64,000 nt of DNA from JAIBJN01 sp963802795 (GTDB lineage Bacteria > Actinomycetota > Thermoleophilia > Gaiellales > Gaiellaceae). The translations under genes were made by a program, and so were the position numbers. Of the stretch, positions 53,405-62,330 are shown piece by piece. The stretch lies in NCBI GenBank assembly GCA_963802795.1, contig CAWDJV010000003.1, positions 1-64,000 on the forward strand, written 5' to 3'. Positions within the stretch are counted from its first letter, which is position 1; every line of letters begins with the position of its first letter. Below the pieces are notes generated by a model. That model worked only from the letters and a program-made list of their open reading frames with translations. It made no database searches and was not told the origin of the DNA.

Positions 53405-54449
53405 TTGGACCTCATCCTGCACATCGGCACCGGCAGGGCAGGGAGCACCTCGATCCAGTTCTTCCTCCGCGACAATCGGGAGTGGTTGGGTGAGCTGGGC
53501 GTCCTCTACCGCGGACCCGGGGCGGGCGCGGCACACCCGGCTCGGCCTGTTCGTCAAGTCGGAGACCGAGCTCGAGAGCTCTCCCGAGTGGTACCGGGAG
53601 AAGCAGTCCGACAGCGAGCTTCCGGAAGGAGTTCAGGCGCCGGTTGTTCTCGGAGATCGAGGACTCCGGGCTCTCCGGGTTCCTCTCCGACGAGATCCTC
53701 TTCGGGTCTCGGAGCAGGCGTTGCGACGACTGTCCCGATTCACGCACCGGATCGCCGAGAGCCTGCGCCTGGTCGCATACCTCGACGCCAGGACGACCAC
53801 ATGGTCAGCCGCTACCAGCAGGGAGTGAAGATCGGCTGGGTCGCGCGGCTGCGATGACTGGGCCCGGGAGGATATGTCCGGCCTCTACGACTACGGAGCC
53901 CGCATCCGCATGCACGAGCGGCTGCTCGCACCCACCGACTTCGTCGTACGCCCCTTCGAACGCGAGAGCTTCGTGGACGGATCGCTCCTCCAGGACTTCC
54001 TCGACGCGGCGCGGATCGATGCTCGCGCCCTGGACCTCACGCAAGTTCGGAACCTCAACGAGAGCCTCGACGCCGAGAGCGTGGAGTTCCTCCGGCTGCT
54101 GAACCTTCACCGCATCGAGCATGAGGGAGCCACGGCGGGACTGATTGACAACCGGGCGCTGGTCAAGCGACTGACCGGGGTCTCCACCGGCCCGACCCTG
54201 ACGCTGCCCGCGAGCGTGCTCGACGCGTTCATGGAGCACTGGGAGGAGGCCAACCGGGCCGTGGCGCGTGAGTTTCTGGGCGACCGGACAGGGCAGCTGT
54301 TCCGGGCTCCCCGGAAGACCCGCAACACTACGACCGAGCAGCGCCTCGATCCGGCCCGGGTCGACCACTACCTTGCGCTGCTGGACCTGCCCGAGCAGCT
54401 GCACGAACCGCTCCGCCGGCTGGCCGAGCGCGAGGCGAAGGTCCGCTGA
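53405..54449 (+). pseudogene. Second sulfotransferase-like gene, 5' half frameshifted
   Basis: TTG 53405 starts LDLILHIGTGRAGSTSIQFF, the PAPS loop. The 5' half then needs several frame changes (about 53520, 53625, 53715, 53790 and 53860) to read TRLGLFVKSETELESSPEWY, RLFSEIEDSGLSGFLSDEIL, LRRLSRFTHRIAESLRLVAY and RQDDHMVSRYQQGVKIGWVA. From GLYDYGARIRMHERLLAPTD on it is in one frame to the stop. Upstream GTG 53379 may be the real start after correcting a shift. The shifts sit where the first copy reads cleanly, and the reverse holds at the 3' end. Confidence 0.8.
53955..54449 (+). repeat. Near-identical 3' segment shared by two sulfotransferase genes, copy 2
   Basis: Partner of 52805-53297, offset by 1150 bp. 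This copy is in frame to the stop. The sharp boundary at a shared TTCGAACGCGAG points to recent gene conversion or unequal exchange. Confidence 0.8.
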
Positions 54450-54554
54450 ACGGCCCGACAGCTCTCCCGGTCCAGCCCAGCTGGGGCATCTTCTCCGGTC
54501 GGGTGGCGCTGAGGTAGGTTGGGGCAGACCTCAGGTCGTCGGGACGGGAGACCA

Positions 54555-55265
54555 ATGGAAGAGCCTCAGCGCCTCCACAAGCGCAACCTGATCAAGCAGC
54601 ATGTGCCGGGTTTGTCCTACGTCGACATCGGTGGCTTGTGGGGTACCCACGGCGAGACCGTGACCACGGCCGTCAAGGCGGGCGCGTCGCGCGCGGCCAT
54701 GGCCGACATCCAGGCCCCGGGCGGCGTCTGGTGGCAGAAGTTCGAGGCCCACTGCGCCGAGCGCGGCGTCGATGGCTACGAGGAGATCCAGGTCGACATC
54801 TGCGCCCCGAATGCCCCCGAACGGCTCGGGAAGTTCGACTTCGTCCACTGCGCCGGGGTGATGTACCACGTCGCCGACCTGTTCCAGTTCGTCGGCAACC
54901 TGGTCTCGGTGACCGACAAGTACCTCATGCTCTCCAGCGTCGTCATGCCCGACGAGATCCGCGGACCGTCGGGAACGCTGACGTTCGGGCCCGACTTCGC
55001 GTACCTGGCGTCGGTGTTGTCGGAAGAGAACCGGCAGATCATCGGCGAGTACCTCACCGGCAAGGGGTTCGTGGCGGCCCGCGGGATCAACAAGCCGATC
55101 GAGCACATGAAGGACGGCCGGCCCCGGTCCGGCGCCTGGTGGTGGCTCTTCTCGAGCTCGTTCATGACGCGGGTCGTCAGCATGTACGGGCTGGAGGTCC
55201 TCGCCGAGGGGCCGGCCGCCGGCGGGCAATGCCTACATCGTCTTCGCGCGCGTCCCTGACGCGTG
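54555..55265 (+). CDS. Class I SAM-dependent methyltransferase
   Basis: The ATG follows GACGGGAGA. Residues 20-35 (SYVDIGGLWGTHGETVTTAV) form the SAM-binding motif I. The later GKFDFVHCAGVMYHVADLFQ is the family's acidic-loop/active region, and the C-terminal part includes PDEIRGPSGTLTFGPDFAYL. This type of methyltransferase is common in glycan and natural-product clusters. One extra base at about 55228 shifts the last codons: the given frame ends 55259, but the other frame ends NAYIVFARVPDA at 55265, which is more natural. Confidence 0.8.
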
Positions 55266-55282
55266 AGCAAGATCGCGCGGAT

Positions 55283-56011
55283 CTAGTAGCCGTACAACGC
55301 GAAGTCGCGGGCGTAGATGTCGCACACCTTGCGCAGCAGGTCAGGGCGACCATCCAGCAGGCCCGTGGCCGACCGGTTTGACGCGTGCTGCGGCTCGATG
55401 GGGGCATCGGGCATGCCGGTGGCCTCGCGGATGCGGGCCACGTCGGCGGCGAAGGTCTCGAGCCGGCCGACCAGGTCGTACTCGACGAGCCCGTGCATCA
55501 GGTTGAGGTGCTGTGGGCGCCAGTGGACGTCCATCCGCAGCGGATCTTGCATCTCGAGTGCGGTGATGAACTGGTCGAATGTCAGTTCCTTGTCGGGACC
55601 TTCGGGCAGGCCGAGGATCTGTTGCAGGGCCACCCGCCCTGGGTAGCGGCGATGCGCGACGACCTTGGACAGGTAGGCGGACTCGACACGTCGGGCCGGA
55701 TCGCGGACGAAGGTGAACCGGAAGGCGTCACCATTGAGCATTCGCAATACGTTGTCCCAGCCGACATCCTCGACTCGAGGCAGCTTGTGCTCGGCGTGGA
55801 TGCTCTTCTCGGGTGTGAAGCCGTGGTCGCCGGTGTGAATGCGGAACAGCCACAGCAGCGTGGTGCCGGTACCGACCCTGGGGTTCCGCACGTAGATGCA
55901 GCCATAGTCGGGCAGCGGTTGCAGCCGGCGCGTGAGCGCGCCGTCAGGGAAGTAGTTGCTGATCGCGTCACGGGTGACTCTCACAGAGGGCCACTCTAGC
56001 CCTCCCGGCAT
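55283..56011 (-). CDS. Sulfotransferase family 2-like protein
   Basis: The 242-aa protein has YVRNPRVGTGTTLLWLFR as the 5'-phosphosulfate loop and FRFTFVRDPARRVESAYLSK as the 3'-phosphate motif, the pattern of carbohydrate sulfotransferases (PF03567 type). The Lys of the canonical loop (PK.GSTS) is replaced by Arg/Val, so activity is uncertain but not excluded. ATG 56011 follows GGGGGTC; a GTG about 30 bases in is an alternative. It is convergent with the methyltransferase gene and closes the glycan cluster. Three sulfotransferases in one cluster imply a sulfated surface polymer. Confidence 0.82.
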   Translation of the reverse strand: MPGGLEWPSVRVTRDAISNYFPDGALTRRLQPLPDYGCIYVRNPRVGTGTTLLWLFRIHTGDHGFTPEKSIHAEHKLPRVEDVGWDNVLRMLNGDAFRFTFVRDPARRVESAYLSKVVAHRRYPGRVALQQILGLPEGPDKELTFDQFITALEMQDPLRMDVHWRPQHLNLMHGLVEYDLVGRLETFAADVARIREATGMPDAPIEPQHASNRSATGLLDGRPDLLRKVCDIYARDFALYGY

Positions 56012-56143
56012 GTAAGACCCCCGGCGTCAGGCTCGCGAGCGCCGCCCGCCGGCAAGCTTGCCGCGCCCGGGCGTCCGAGACTCGCCGGCGACCCGAGGAA
56101 GTGGAAGTGCAGGGTCGACGACCCGGCGGGAAACGGCCACGGT

Positions 56144-58097
56144 TCAGACCGAGAGCTCGGCCTCGGCGGGCAGGACGTCCGGCTGCTCCTCCGTTCCGAG
56201 CTCCTCGCGGGCTCTCGCGTCGAAGTAGACGTACGCCGCGGTGAGGGCGACGAACGGCATCGCCAGTGCGTAGACAACCCCCGCGACGACGTTGAGCAGG
56301 GGAAGGGGCGCATCCGTCACGAAGATGAGCAGCGCTCCGATGAGCGGGCCCGCCGCGAGCGCGATGAGCGCGCCCGACCCCACCAGCGAGGCTACGCGGA
56401 TCCAGCGGTGCCGGACGAGCTGCCCGCTGCGACGGAGGCCACCGACTCCCGACTCGCCCTCGAGCTCGACCACCTGGGGCAGCAGGACCCAGCGAACCGC
56501 CAGCCAGATCGCGACGGGAATCAGGAACGCCGTCAACGTGAGCACGACCCACGTGCCGACCGCGATCCCGAGGCCTCGCAGGAGCGGGCGGACCGAGTCG
56601 AACGCGAGCGCGTACGCCCGGAGCGGGCCGACCTCGGCGCCCTCGTCGATCTCGACGAGGGCGCGAACCGTAGCCGCCTGAACGACTCCCAGCCCGAGCA
56701 GCGTCAGCGTCGTGCCCACCGCGAACAGCAGCAGCACCGTCCAGCCCGCCGACTCTCCTGTCGACTCGATCCCGACGAGGCCGAACCCCCCGACCAGGAG
56801 GCTCTGCACGATCGAGACGACGATTCCAACAGGAACGAGCACGGCTCCGATCCCGAGAAAGAGCGCCGGATGGCCGACGTACATGCGGCCGGCGGCGGAG
56901 AGGATCTGGCCCCAGCTCCGGCGGCGCGCGATTCGGAGCGGCGCGGTCGGACGCCAGTGCGTGCGTGAGGCCGCGATAGATCGCAATCGCCAGGATCGCG
57001 GCGAGAACGAGAAGGGTCAGGCCCGGGTCGCGGAGGAACTGGACGAGGGCCAGCGAGCCTCTCTCGACCGCGCTGCAGAAGAAGGCCGTGGCGCTCGTGC
57101 CGAACACCCCGCCCGTCGGCACCGCATAGCTCCGCTCTCTCCAGCCCTCCGACCACTCGATCGGCTCTGCCCACTGGCGCTTGAGGTTAGGCCCGGTCGG
57201 GCCGTTGAAAAACGCCTCCTGCAGCTCGCCCCAGCGACCCTCGAACGCGATCCACGGAAACGCCGAGCGCGCCGCTGAGGGGTCGCTCGGGATCGTCATC
57301 ACCGCTGGACGGAGCTCGATGTGAGGGCCCTGGGTGTCGTCGCACCCGACGCCCTGCTCGGCGGAGCTTCCCAGGTAGAGGGCTTCCGTGAACTTGTTGG
57401 CGTGCGAGCCGGCGGCGGGGTAGACGACGGGATGCGTGCCTTCGACGATCTCGAGCTTGTCGTCGTCCCAGCTCGCGCTCTCGGCGCCCTCGTGCGAGCT
57501 GTACCCGACCGACACGGGCTCCTCGCCGAGCGCCGCGGCCGCATCGGGAGCGTCGAAGACGAGCTGGATCATCTCCCAGTCGCCCTCGTGCAGGTTGTTG
57601 AAGTCGTTGAACGGATAGAAGAGCCAGTACTGGAGGGCGAGCTGCCCCGGGTGGCCCGGGTCGGCGGCGACGTGCGCGTACACCGCCGGGGCACTTCCCT
57701 CGGTGAGCCGGCGCGCCCAGCGCTCGTAGTCGCAGCCCGGATCGAGCGCATTGCCGGGGAAGTCGAGGTGGTACTCGAAGGCGTCGACGAGGTCCTGCGA
57801 GGAAGGGCCGATCTCCACCAGGTCGACGGCGTTCCACGGCCCGCGCAACGCCACCGTCGGCTCGTCGAAGAGGAGCTCGACGTCGGTCGGCTCGTAGGGC
57901 TCTCCGGGGCCGCACTCCTCTTCCTGCTCGACCAGCCTCACGACCGGAGCGAAGCGCTCGGCGAGGGCCGTCTCGTCGGCGAGGTCGGCTGCCGCGGGAG
58001 GAGCAGACCCGAGCGCGACGGTCCCGCTCAGCAGCAGAAGGAGGGCTCGGAGACGCGGACGCACCGGCGCCGATTCTCGCAGCCCGCCCGGCCGCAC
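56144..58097 (-). pseudogene. Vps62-like domain fused to a multi-helix membrane domain, one frameshift
   Basis: A signal peptide (RLRALLLLLSGTVALGSAPP) is followed by a Vps62/DUF946-like domain: RFAPVVRLVEQEEECGPGEP, LALQYWLFYPFNDFNNLHEG, DWEMIQLVFDAPDA, HPVVYPAAGSHANKF. A helix (LTLLVLAAILAIAIYRG) follows. Near 56950 the frame shifts into a domain with about six helices (FLGIGAVLVPVGIVVSIVQS ... YALAMPFVALTAAYVYFDAR) resembling the membrane domain of glycerophosphodiester phosphodiesterase-like proteins. The joined protein is about 650 aa. The extracellular Vps62-like part is probably a lectin-like or hydrolase-like fold. GTG 58097 is used; GTG 58064 fits the signal peptide equally well. Confidence 0.72.
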
Positions 58098-58155
58098 GGG
58101 CTTCGGGTTAGCTCGTCATCCGCTTCCGACCCGGAAGTCCCGCCCCTGCTACCGC

Positions 58156-58279
58156 ATGTCCGACTTCGAGCAGACGAAGAACCTCGCCGCTGCGCTCGTC
58201 AAGGGCGAACCCCGAGCGCAGCGACGTCATGGCGAAGTCTCTGCGCGAGAAGCTGCTCGAGCACCTGCCTCGCCCTTAG
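58156..58279 (+). CDS. Possible small protein (about 40 aa), one-base shift
   Basis: Frames read MSDFEQTKNLAAALVKGEP and then, one base over, RSDVMAKSLREKLLEHLPRP with a stop at 58279. Both parts look like one helical peptide. It overlaps the 3' end of the convergent MMPL gene by about 50 bp and has no clear ribosome-binding site. Weak call. Confidence 0.3.
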
Positions 58280-60500
58280 ACACGGCCGGCTCGTCTCGGC
58301 CGCCGGTCCAGCCGAATCTCCCCGGCCAGGCACTCGCGCCGCCGAACAGCGTCACGAACGCCGGGATGAGGAGCGTGCGAACCACGAAGGCCTCGAGCAG
58401 GACTCCCACGGCCATCATGAACGCGAACTCGCGAAAGCCGTCGATCGGCACGATGGCGAGCATCGCAAACGAGAGGGCGAGCGCCACGCCGGCAACCGTG
58501 ATCGCCCGCGAGGCGCGCGGCACGGCGACGGCGATCGCCTCGCGGAGCGGCCGCTGCTCCGCCTCCTGCCAGATGCGGCCGGCCACGAAGACGTTGTAGT
58601 CGGACCCGAGCGACACGAGCAGGACGCCGGCCGCGAAGGGCACGTAGTACGTGAGGTCGCTGTGCCCGAGGAGGCCCTGGAACACGTACGTCGTCAGCCC
58701 GAGCGTCGCCGCCACCGAGAGGACGCTCGCTCCGAGGAGGTAGAACGGCGCGACCAGGGCGCGCAGGAAGAGCGCGAGGGCGAGGAAGTTCACCGCCAGG
58801 ACGACGGCGCCCACGAGCGCGGAGCTCGAGACGATCGCCTCGACGGTGTCGGACGCGATTGCCGTCTGGCCCGTCAGGGCGGCGTCGGCGTCCGGAAGGC
58901 CCACCTCGCGGAGGAGGCCGGGCAACCTGTCCTCGACCCGGCCGACGGCCTCGATCGCCTCGGAGTCCAGCGGCGGGTCGTCGAGGATGAGCGCAACGCG
59001 CGCGGCGTCGCCGCTCTCGGCGAGGAAGACGTCGACCGGGACGTCGAACGGCTGCTCGCGAGGCCCGAGCACGCCCGCGACGCCGGGAACCTCCTCGATC
59101 CGCTCCTCGAGAGCCGTGAGCTCGTCCCGACGCTCAGCGACACCGCCGCCCTCCACGAGCACCACCGTCGGCGCCAGCACGCCGGCGGCGAAGCCGTCGT
59201 CGGCGGCCGCAGCAGCCTGCTGGACTTCCGCGTCGGCAGGCAGGCCGCTTCCGAGCCGGAAGGCGAGCTCCGTGTGGCGGAGGCCGGTCGCAGCCGCGAG
59301 GAGCACGCCGACGGTCGCAAGCGCCACGAGAGCTGCGATCGGCCGGGACGTGAGGAACTCCGCGAGCGCGGCGCGCGCCGGCGTCGCCTCTTCGTCCTCG
59401 CCGTCCCCCTCTTCCTCGGCGGACCCTAGCGAGGGCCAGAAGGTGGCCCGGCCCAGGAGGGCAAGGCTCGCGGGGACGAACGTCATCGACACCGCCAGCG
59501 CGACTGCCGCCGTGAGCGCGAGCGAGGGGCCGAAGGCGCGGAAGAAATCGAGCTCCCCGACGAGCAGGGCGGCGGTGCCGGCAACGACGATGAGGCCCGC
59601 CGTCGCGACGATCGGCGCCACAGAGGCGCACGAGCGCTTCGCCGCGTCCAGCCGCTCGTCACCTGCCGCCAGGCGCCGCCGGCAGGCGGAAAGGAAGAAG
59701 ACCGTGTAATCGGTGACGATTCCGAGCGTGAGGGCGACGACGAGCGGCTCGACCTCCTGGGGGATCTCCGCCCCCAGGCGTTCGCCGACCCACGGAATGA
59801 CGCCGCGGGAGACCGCGAAGGCGAGTCCCGAGGCAAGGAGCGTGAGGAGCGGCGCACCGAGCGAACGGAAGGTGATGCCGACGACGAGCGCGATGACTGC
59901 CACCGTCGCGGCCTCGACGAGCGGCAACGCGTCCTCGATCTCCTCGAACTGGGCGAGGCGCGCGGGGGCCGGGCCGGTCACGCCCACGAAGTGGCCTCCC
60001 TCGGCTTGCGCGGCATAGCGCTCGGCGAGGGCCACCTTCTCCGTCAGCGACACGTCCGGCGAGAAGAACAGATGGGTCACCGCGGTCGTGCCGTTCTCCT
60101 CCGAGCCGGGGAAGAGCTCCTGGGTGTTCAGGACGGGGAGCGCGAGCACGATCCCCTCCCCCGCCTCGGGACGCGTCGACGCGTCGACGGCCCGCTCGAT
60201 CACCGCCGCCTGAGCCTCGGCGGAAAGGCCTCCTGGATCGCGCTCGACCACCACCGTGTCGGCGGTGAGAGGCACGTCGAAGTGGCGTTGGGAGCGGACG
60301 CCGGCCTCGAGCGCGGGCGAGTCGTCGGGAATCAGCCCGCCCAGCTCGAGCGCCTCCCCGCTCCCGAGCCCGGGCAGCATCAGACTGACCGCGACCGCAC
60401 CGGCGATCCAGGCCGCCACGACGAGGTAGCGGAGGCGGACGACGAGCGTGGCAAATGCCCTTGGCACGGCACGGTCATGCCCACCGCCCGCGAGAATCAT
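58227..60500 (-). CDS. MMPL-family (RND superfamily) transporter
   Basis: The 757-aa protein has the 12-helix MMPL layout in two halves. Each half has one helix (LVVRLRYLVVAAWIAGAVAV; FLTSRPIAALVALATVGVLL), an extracellular porter domain, then five helices. The conserved Asp-Tyr pairs lie in LGIVTDYTVFFL and VSLGSDYNVFVA, the proton-relay site in this family. Members export lipids or siderophore-like compounds across the membrane. I chose ATG 60500; the 17 residues before it are not conserved. It is divergent from the Ku operon. Confidence 0.9.
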   Translation of the reverse strand: MILAGGGHDRAVPRAFATLVVRLRYLVVAAWIAGAVAVSLMLPGLGSGEALELGGLIPDDSPALEAGVRSQRHFDVPLTADTVVVERDPGGLSAEAQAAVIERAVDASTRPEAGEGIVLALPVLNTQELFPGSEENGTTAVTHLFFSPDVSLTEKVALAERYAAQAEGGHFVGVTGPAPARLAQFEEIEDALPLVEAATVAVIALVVGITFRSLGAPLLTLLASGLAFAVSRGVIPWVGERLGAEIPQEVEPLVVALTLGIVTDYTVFFLSACRRRLAAGDERLDAAKRSCASVAPIVATAGLIVVAGTAALLVGELDFFRAFGPSLALTAAVALAVSMTFVPASLALLGRATFWPSLGSAEEEGDGEDEEATPARAALAEFLTSRPIAALVALATVGVLLAAATGLRHTELAFRLGSGLPADAEVQQAAAAADDGFAAGVLAPTVVLVEGGGVAERRDELTALEERIEEVPGVAGVLGPREQPFDVPVDVFLAESGDAARVALILDDPPLDSEAIEAVGRVEDRLPGLLREVGLPDADAALTGQTAIASDTVEAIVSSSALVGAVVLAVNFLALALFLRALVAPFYLLGASVLSVAATLGLTTYVFQGLLGHSDLTYYVPFAAGVLLVSLGSDYNVFVAGRIWQEAEQRPLREAIAVAVPRASRAITVAGVALALSFAMLAIVPIDGFREFAFMMAVGVLLEAFVVRTLLIPAFVTLFGGASAWPGRFGWTGGRDEPAVSKGEAGARAASRAETSP

Positions 60501-60560
60501 GCGCGGCCGGCCGGCGGCTCCCGACGTTTCGTCCGGCGACGCGCGTGGCAAGAACTGGGC

Positions 60561-60608
60561 ATGAACCTGTCGGACACCGAGAAAGCTCGGGCGGCGGAAG
60601 AGGGCTGA
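60561..60608 (+). CDS. Possible leader peptide upstream of Ku (15 aa)
   Basis: MNLSDTEKARAAEEG and a TGA that shares its last base with the Ku ATG (TGATG). The coupling is neat, but the ribosome-binding site is weak, so this may be chance. Confidence 0.25.
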   Translation: MNLSDTEKARAAEEG

Positions 60609-61432
60609 TGCCGCGGGCGATCTGGTCTGGGACGATCGCCTTCGGCCTCGTGAGCGTCCCCGTGCGGATGGAGAGCGCGGTCAAGGAGCACGCCCTCCAC
60701 TTCCACTACGTGCACGAGCCCGACGGCGGCCGGATCGGCTACCAGAAGGTCTGCAAGGCCGAGGAAAAGCCCGTCCCGGACGACGAGATCGTGAAGGCGT
60801 TCGAGATCCGCAAGGGCGAGTGGGTCTACCTGGACGACGAGGATTTCGAGGCCGCCCAGCTCGACGCCTCGCAGAAGACGATCGACATCGAGGCCTTCGT
60901 CGCGCAGGAGGAGATCGACCCGATCTACTTCGAGCGGACGTACTACCTCGCGCCCCAGGACGGCGGCGAGAAGGTCTACACGCTGCTCGCGCGGGCGATG
61001 GACGAGTCGGGCCTCGTTGCGGTCGCGACGTTCGTCATGCGCGACCGCGAGCATCTCGCCTGCCTGCGCGTGCGCGACGGAGTGATCGCACTCGAGCGGA
61101 TGCACTTCGCGGACGAGATTCGGCCGGCGAAGGGCCTCGCTCCGAAGGGCGTCCGCATCGCCAAGGACGAGCTCCGCATGGCCGCCCAGCTCGTCGACCA
61201 CTTCGCCGGCTCCTTCCGGCCCGAGAAGTTCAAGGACACCTACCGCGACGAGCTCCGCAAGCGAATCCGCGCGAAGGACCGAGGCGAGACCGTCGCGGTT
61301 GCCGAGGCGGAGGAGGCGCCGGAGGAGCCGATCGATCTCATGGCCGCCCTTCGCGAGAGCGTCAAGGCGACGAAGAAGAAGCGCGGGGGCCGCGGACGAT
61401 CGCAGCGATCGAAGCGCAAGGCCGCGGCCTGA
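60608..61432 (+). CDS. ku: Ku-family DNA end-binding protein (NHEJ)
   Basis: The 274-aa protein has the bacterial Ku core from residue 1: MPRAIWSGTIAFGLVSVPVR, DFEAAQLDASQKTIDIEAFV, then ERTYYLAPQDGGEKVYTLLA, and FADEIRPAKGLAPKG with LVDHFAGSFRPEKFKDTYRD. The Lys/Arg tail (ATKKKRGGRGRSQRSKRKAA) would contact DNA. Ku forms a homodimer ring on double-strand ends and recruits ligase D. No ligD or ligase gene is in the window. The ATG overlaps the stop of a 15-aa ORF. Confidence 0.93.
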   Translation: MPRAIWSGTIAFGLVSVPVRMESAVKEHALHFHYVHEPDGGRIGYQKVCKAEEKPVPDDEIVKAFEIRKGEWVYLDDEDFEAAQLDASQKTIDIEAFVAQEEIDPIYFERTYYLAPQDGGEKVYTLLARAMDESGLVAVATFVMRDREHLACLRVRDGVIALERMHFADEIRPAKGLAPKGVRIAKDELRMAAQLVDHFAGSFRPEKFKDTYRDELRKRIRAKDRGETVAVAEAEEAPEEPIDLMAALRESVKATKKKRGGRGRSQRSKRKAAA

Positions 61433-61434
61433 GT

Positions 61435-61452
61435 CCGCCCCCCGGCGGGCGG
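61435..61452 (+). terminator. Short GC hairpin after Ku
   Basis: CCGCCC pairs with GGGCGG around a 6-base loop, 3 bp after the Ku stop. Confidence 0.4.
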
Positions 61453-61523
61453 CGGGATGTTTTCCGTTGCCCGCGGCGGGAGATCACTCGGAAGACCAAT
61501 TCGAGAGCCAAGGAGAAGCGCAC

Positions 61524-61592
61524 ATGTACATCGGTGTCGGAACGGTGATCCTCGTAATCCTCATCATCATCCTCGTGATCCTGATCTTCTGA
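61524..61592 (+). CDS. 22-aa single-helix membrane peptide
   Basis: MYIGVGTVILVILIIILVILIF is a complete ORF with a strong ribosome-binding site (AAGGAG, 7 bases before the ATG) and a stop right after the helix. Such hydrophobic micropeptides are common in actinobacteria and usually uncharacterised. Conservation of the ribosome-binding site and the exact membrane-length helix make it credible. Confidence 0.6.
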   Translation: MYIGVGTVILVILIIILVILIF

Positions 61593-61666
61593 CCACGAGG
61601 GACAACGAGGCGTACGCGACGCCCACGCTGGGCGTCGTGAGGAGGCCCCGCCGGTAGGAGAAGCCC

Positions 61667-61810
61667 ATGGCCGCGGTTCGCGTCGGCTGCTCGGGATGGA
61701 GCTACTCGGACTGGCGGGGCCGCGTGTACCCGGAGAGCGTCCCGCAGCGCCGCCGGCTGGAGCACTACGCGACGCTCTTCGCGGCGCTCCGCGAGCGGCT
61801 CGATGCGTGA
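61667..61810 (+). pseudogene. N-terminal fragment of a DUF72 protein
   Basis: MAAVRVGCSGWSYSDWRGRV then YPESVPQRRRLEHYATLF is the start of DUF72 (YecE-like, TIM-barrel) proteins, normally about 240 aa. After LF the sequence becomes AALRERLDA and a stop, so only 47 residues remain. A good ribosome-binding site (GTAGGAG) is kept. Confidence 0.7.
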
Positions 61811-61840
61811 TGGCATCGAAGCCCGGGTAGGGTCACCCCC

Positions 61841-62311
61841 GTGGCCAAGGGCGAACGGAGGACGAAGGAAGAGCTCGACCAGGAGTGGAGCGAGCTCGTC
61901 GAGGAGCACCGGCTCGCCATGCCCGGCGTCCAGGTGCTGTTCGCCTTCCTCCTCATCCTGCCGTTCCAGAACCGTTTCGAGGACCTGACCCGGTTCCAGG
62001 AACACGTCTACCTGGCAGCCCTCGTCTGCGCCGCCTTCTCCGTCGTCCTCCTCATCACGCCGACGGCCGCGCATCGGATCCGCTGGCGGCAGGCCGACAA
62101 GGAGGCGCTCCTGCGCATGGCCACAAAGACGGCGATCGCGGCAACCGTCTTCATCGCGGCCGCGATGACCGCATCCGTCTACGTGATCTTGGACTTCGTC
62201 TTCGGCGAGCCGACCACGGCGCTCGTGACGTCCGCGGTGGCTCTCGCGTTCGTGCTCTTCTGGTACGGGTTCCCGCTCTGGCGGCGGCTGAAGGAGGGGC
62301 GCCGGGACTGA
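61841..62311 (+). CDS. DUF6328 family membrane protein
   Basis: The 156-aa protein starts at GTG 61841 with a charged helix (RTKEELDQEWSELVEEHRLA), then four membrane segments (GVQVLFAFLLILPFQNRFED, LAALVCAAFSVVLLITPTAA, TAIAATVFIAAAMTASVYVI, ALVTSAVALAFVLFWYGFPL). This matches DUF6328 as I recall it. Function unknown. Confidence 0.82.
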   Translation: MAKGERRTKEELDQEWSELVEEHRLAMPGVQVLFAFLLILPFQNRFEDLTRFQEHVYLAALVCAAFSVVLLITPTAAHRIRWRQADKEALLRMATKTAIAATVFIAAAMTASVYVILDFVFGEPTTALVTSAVALAFVLFWYGFPLWRRLKEGRRD

Positions 62312-62321
62312 CCGGCGCCCC
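62296..62321. terminator. 10-bp perfect hairpin overlapping the DUF6328 stop
   Basis: GGGGCGCCGG pairs with CCGGCGCCCC around a 6-base loop that contains the stop codon. It lies between two convergent genes and can serve both. Confidence 0.6.
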
Positions 62322-62330
62322 CCGATTCCG

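Noticed and set aside
57321..59429. 702-codon plus-strand frame across two minus-strand genes
   Set aside because: It spans the ends of the Vps62-like and MMPL genes, which have strong family motifs on the other strand.
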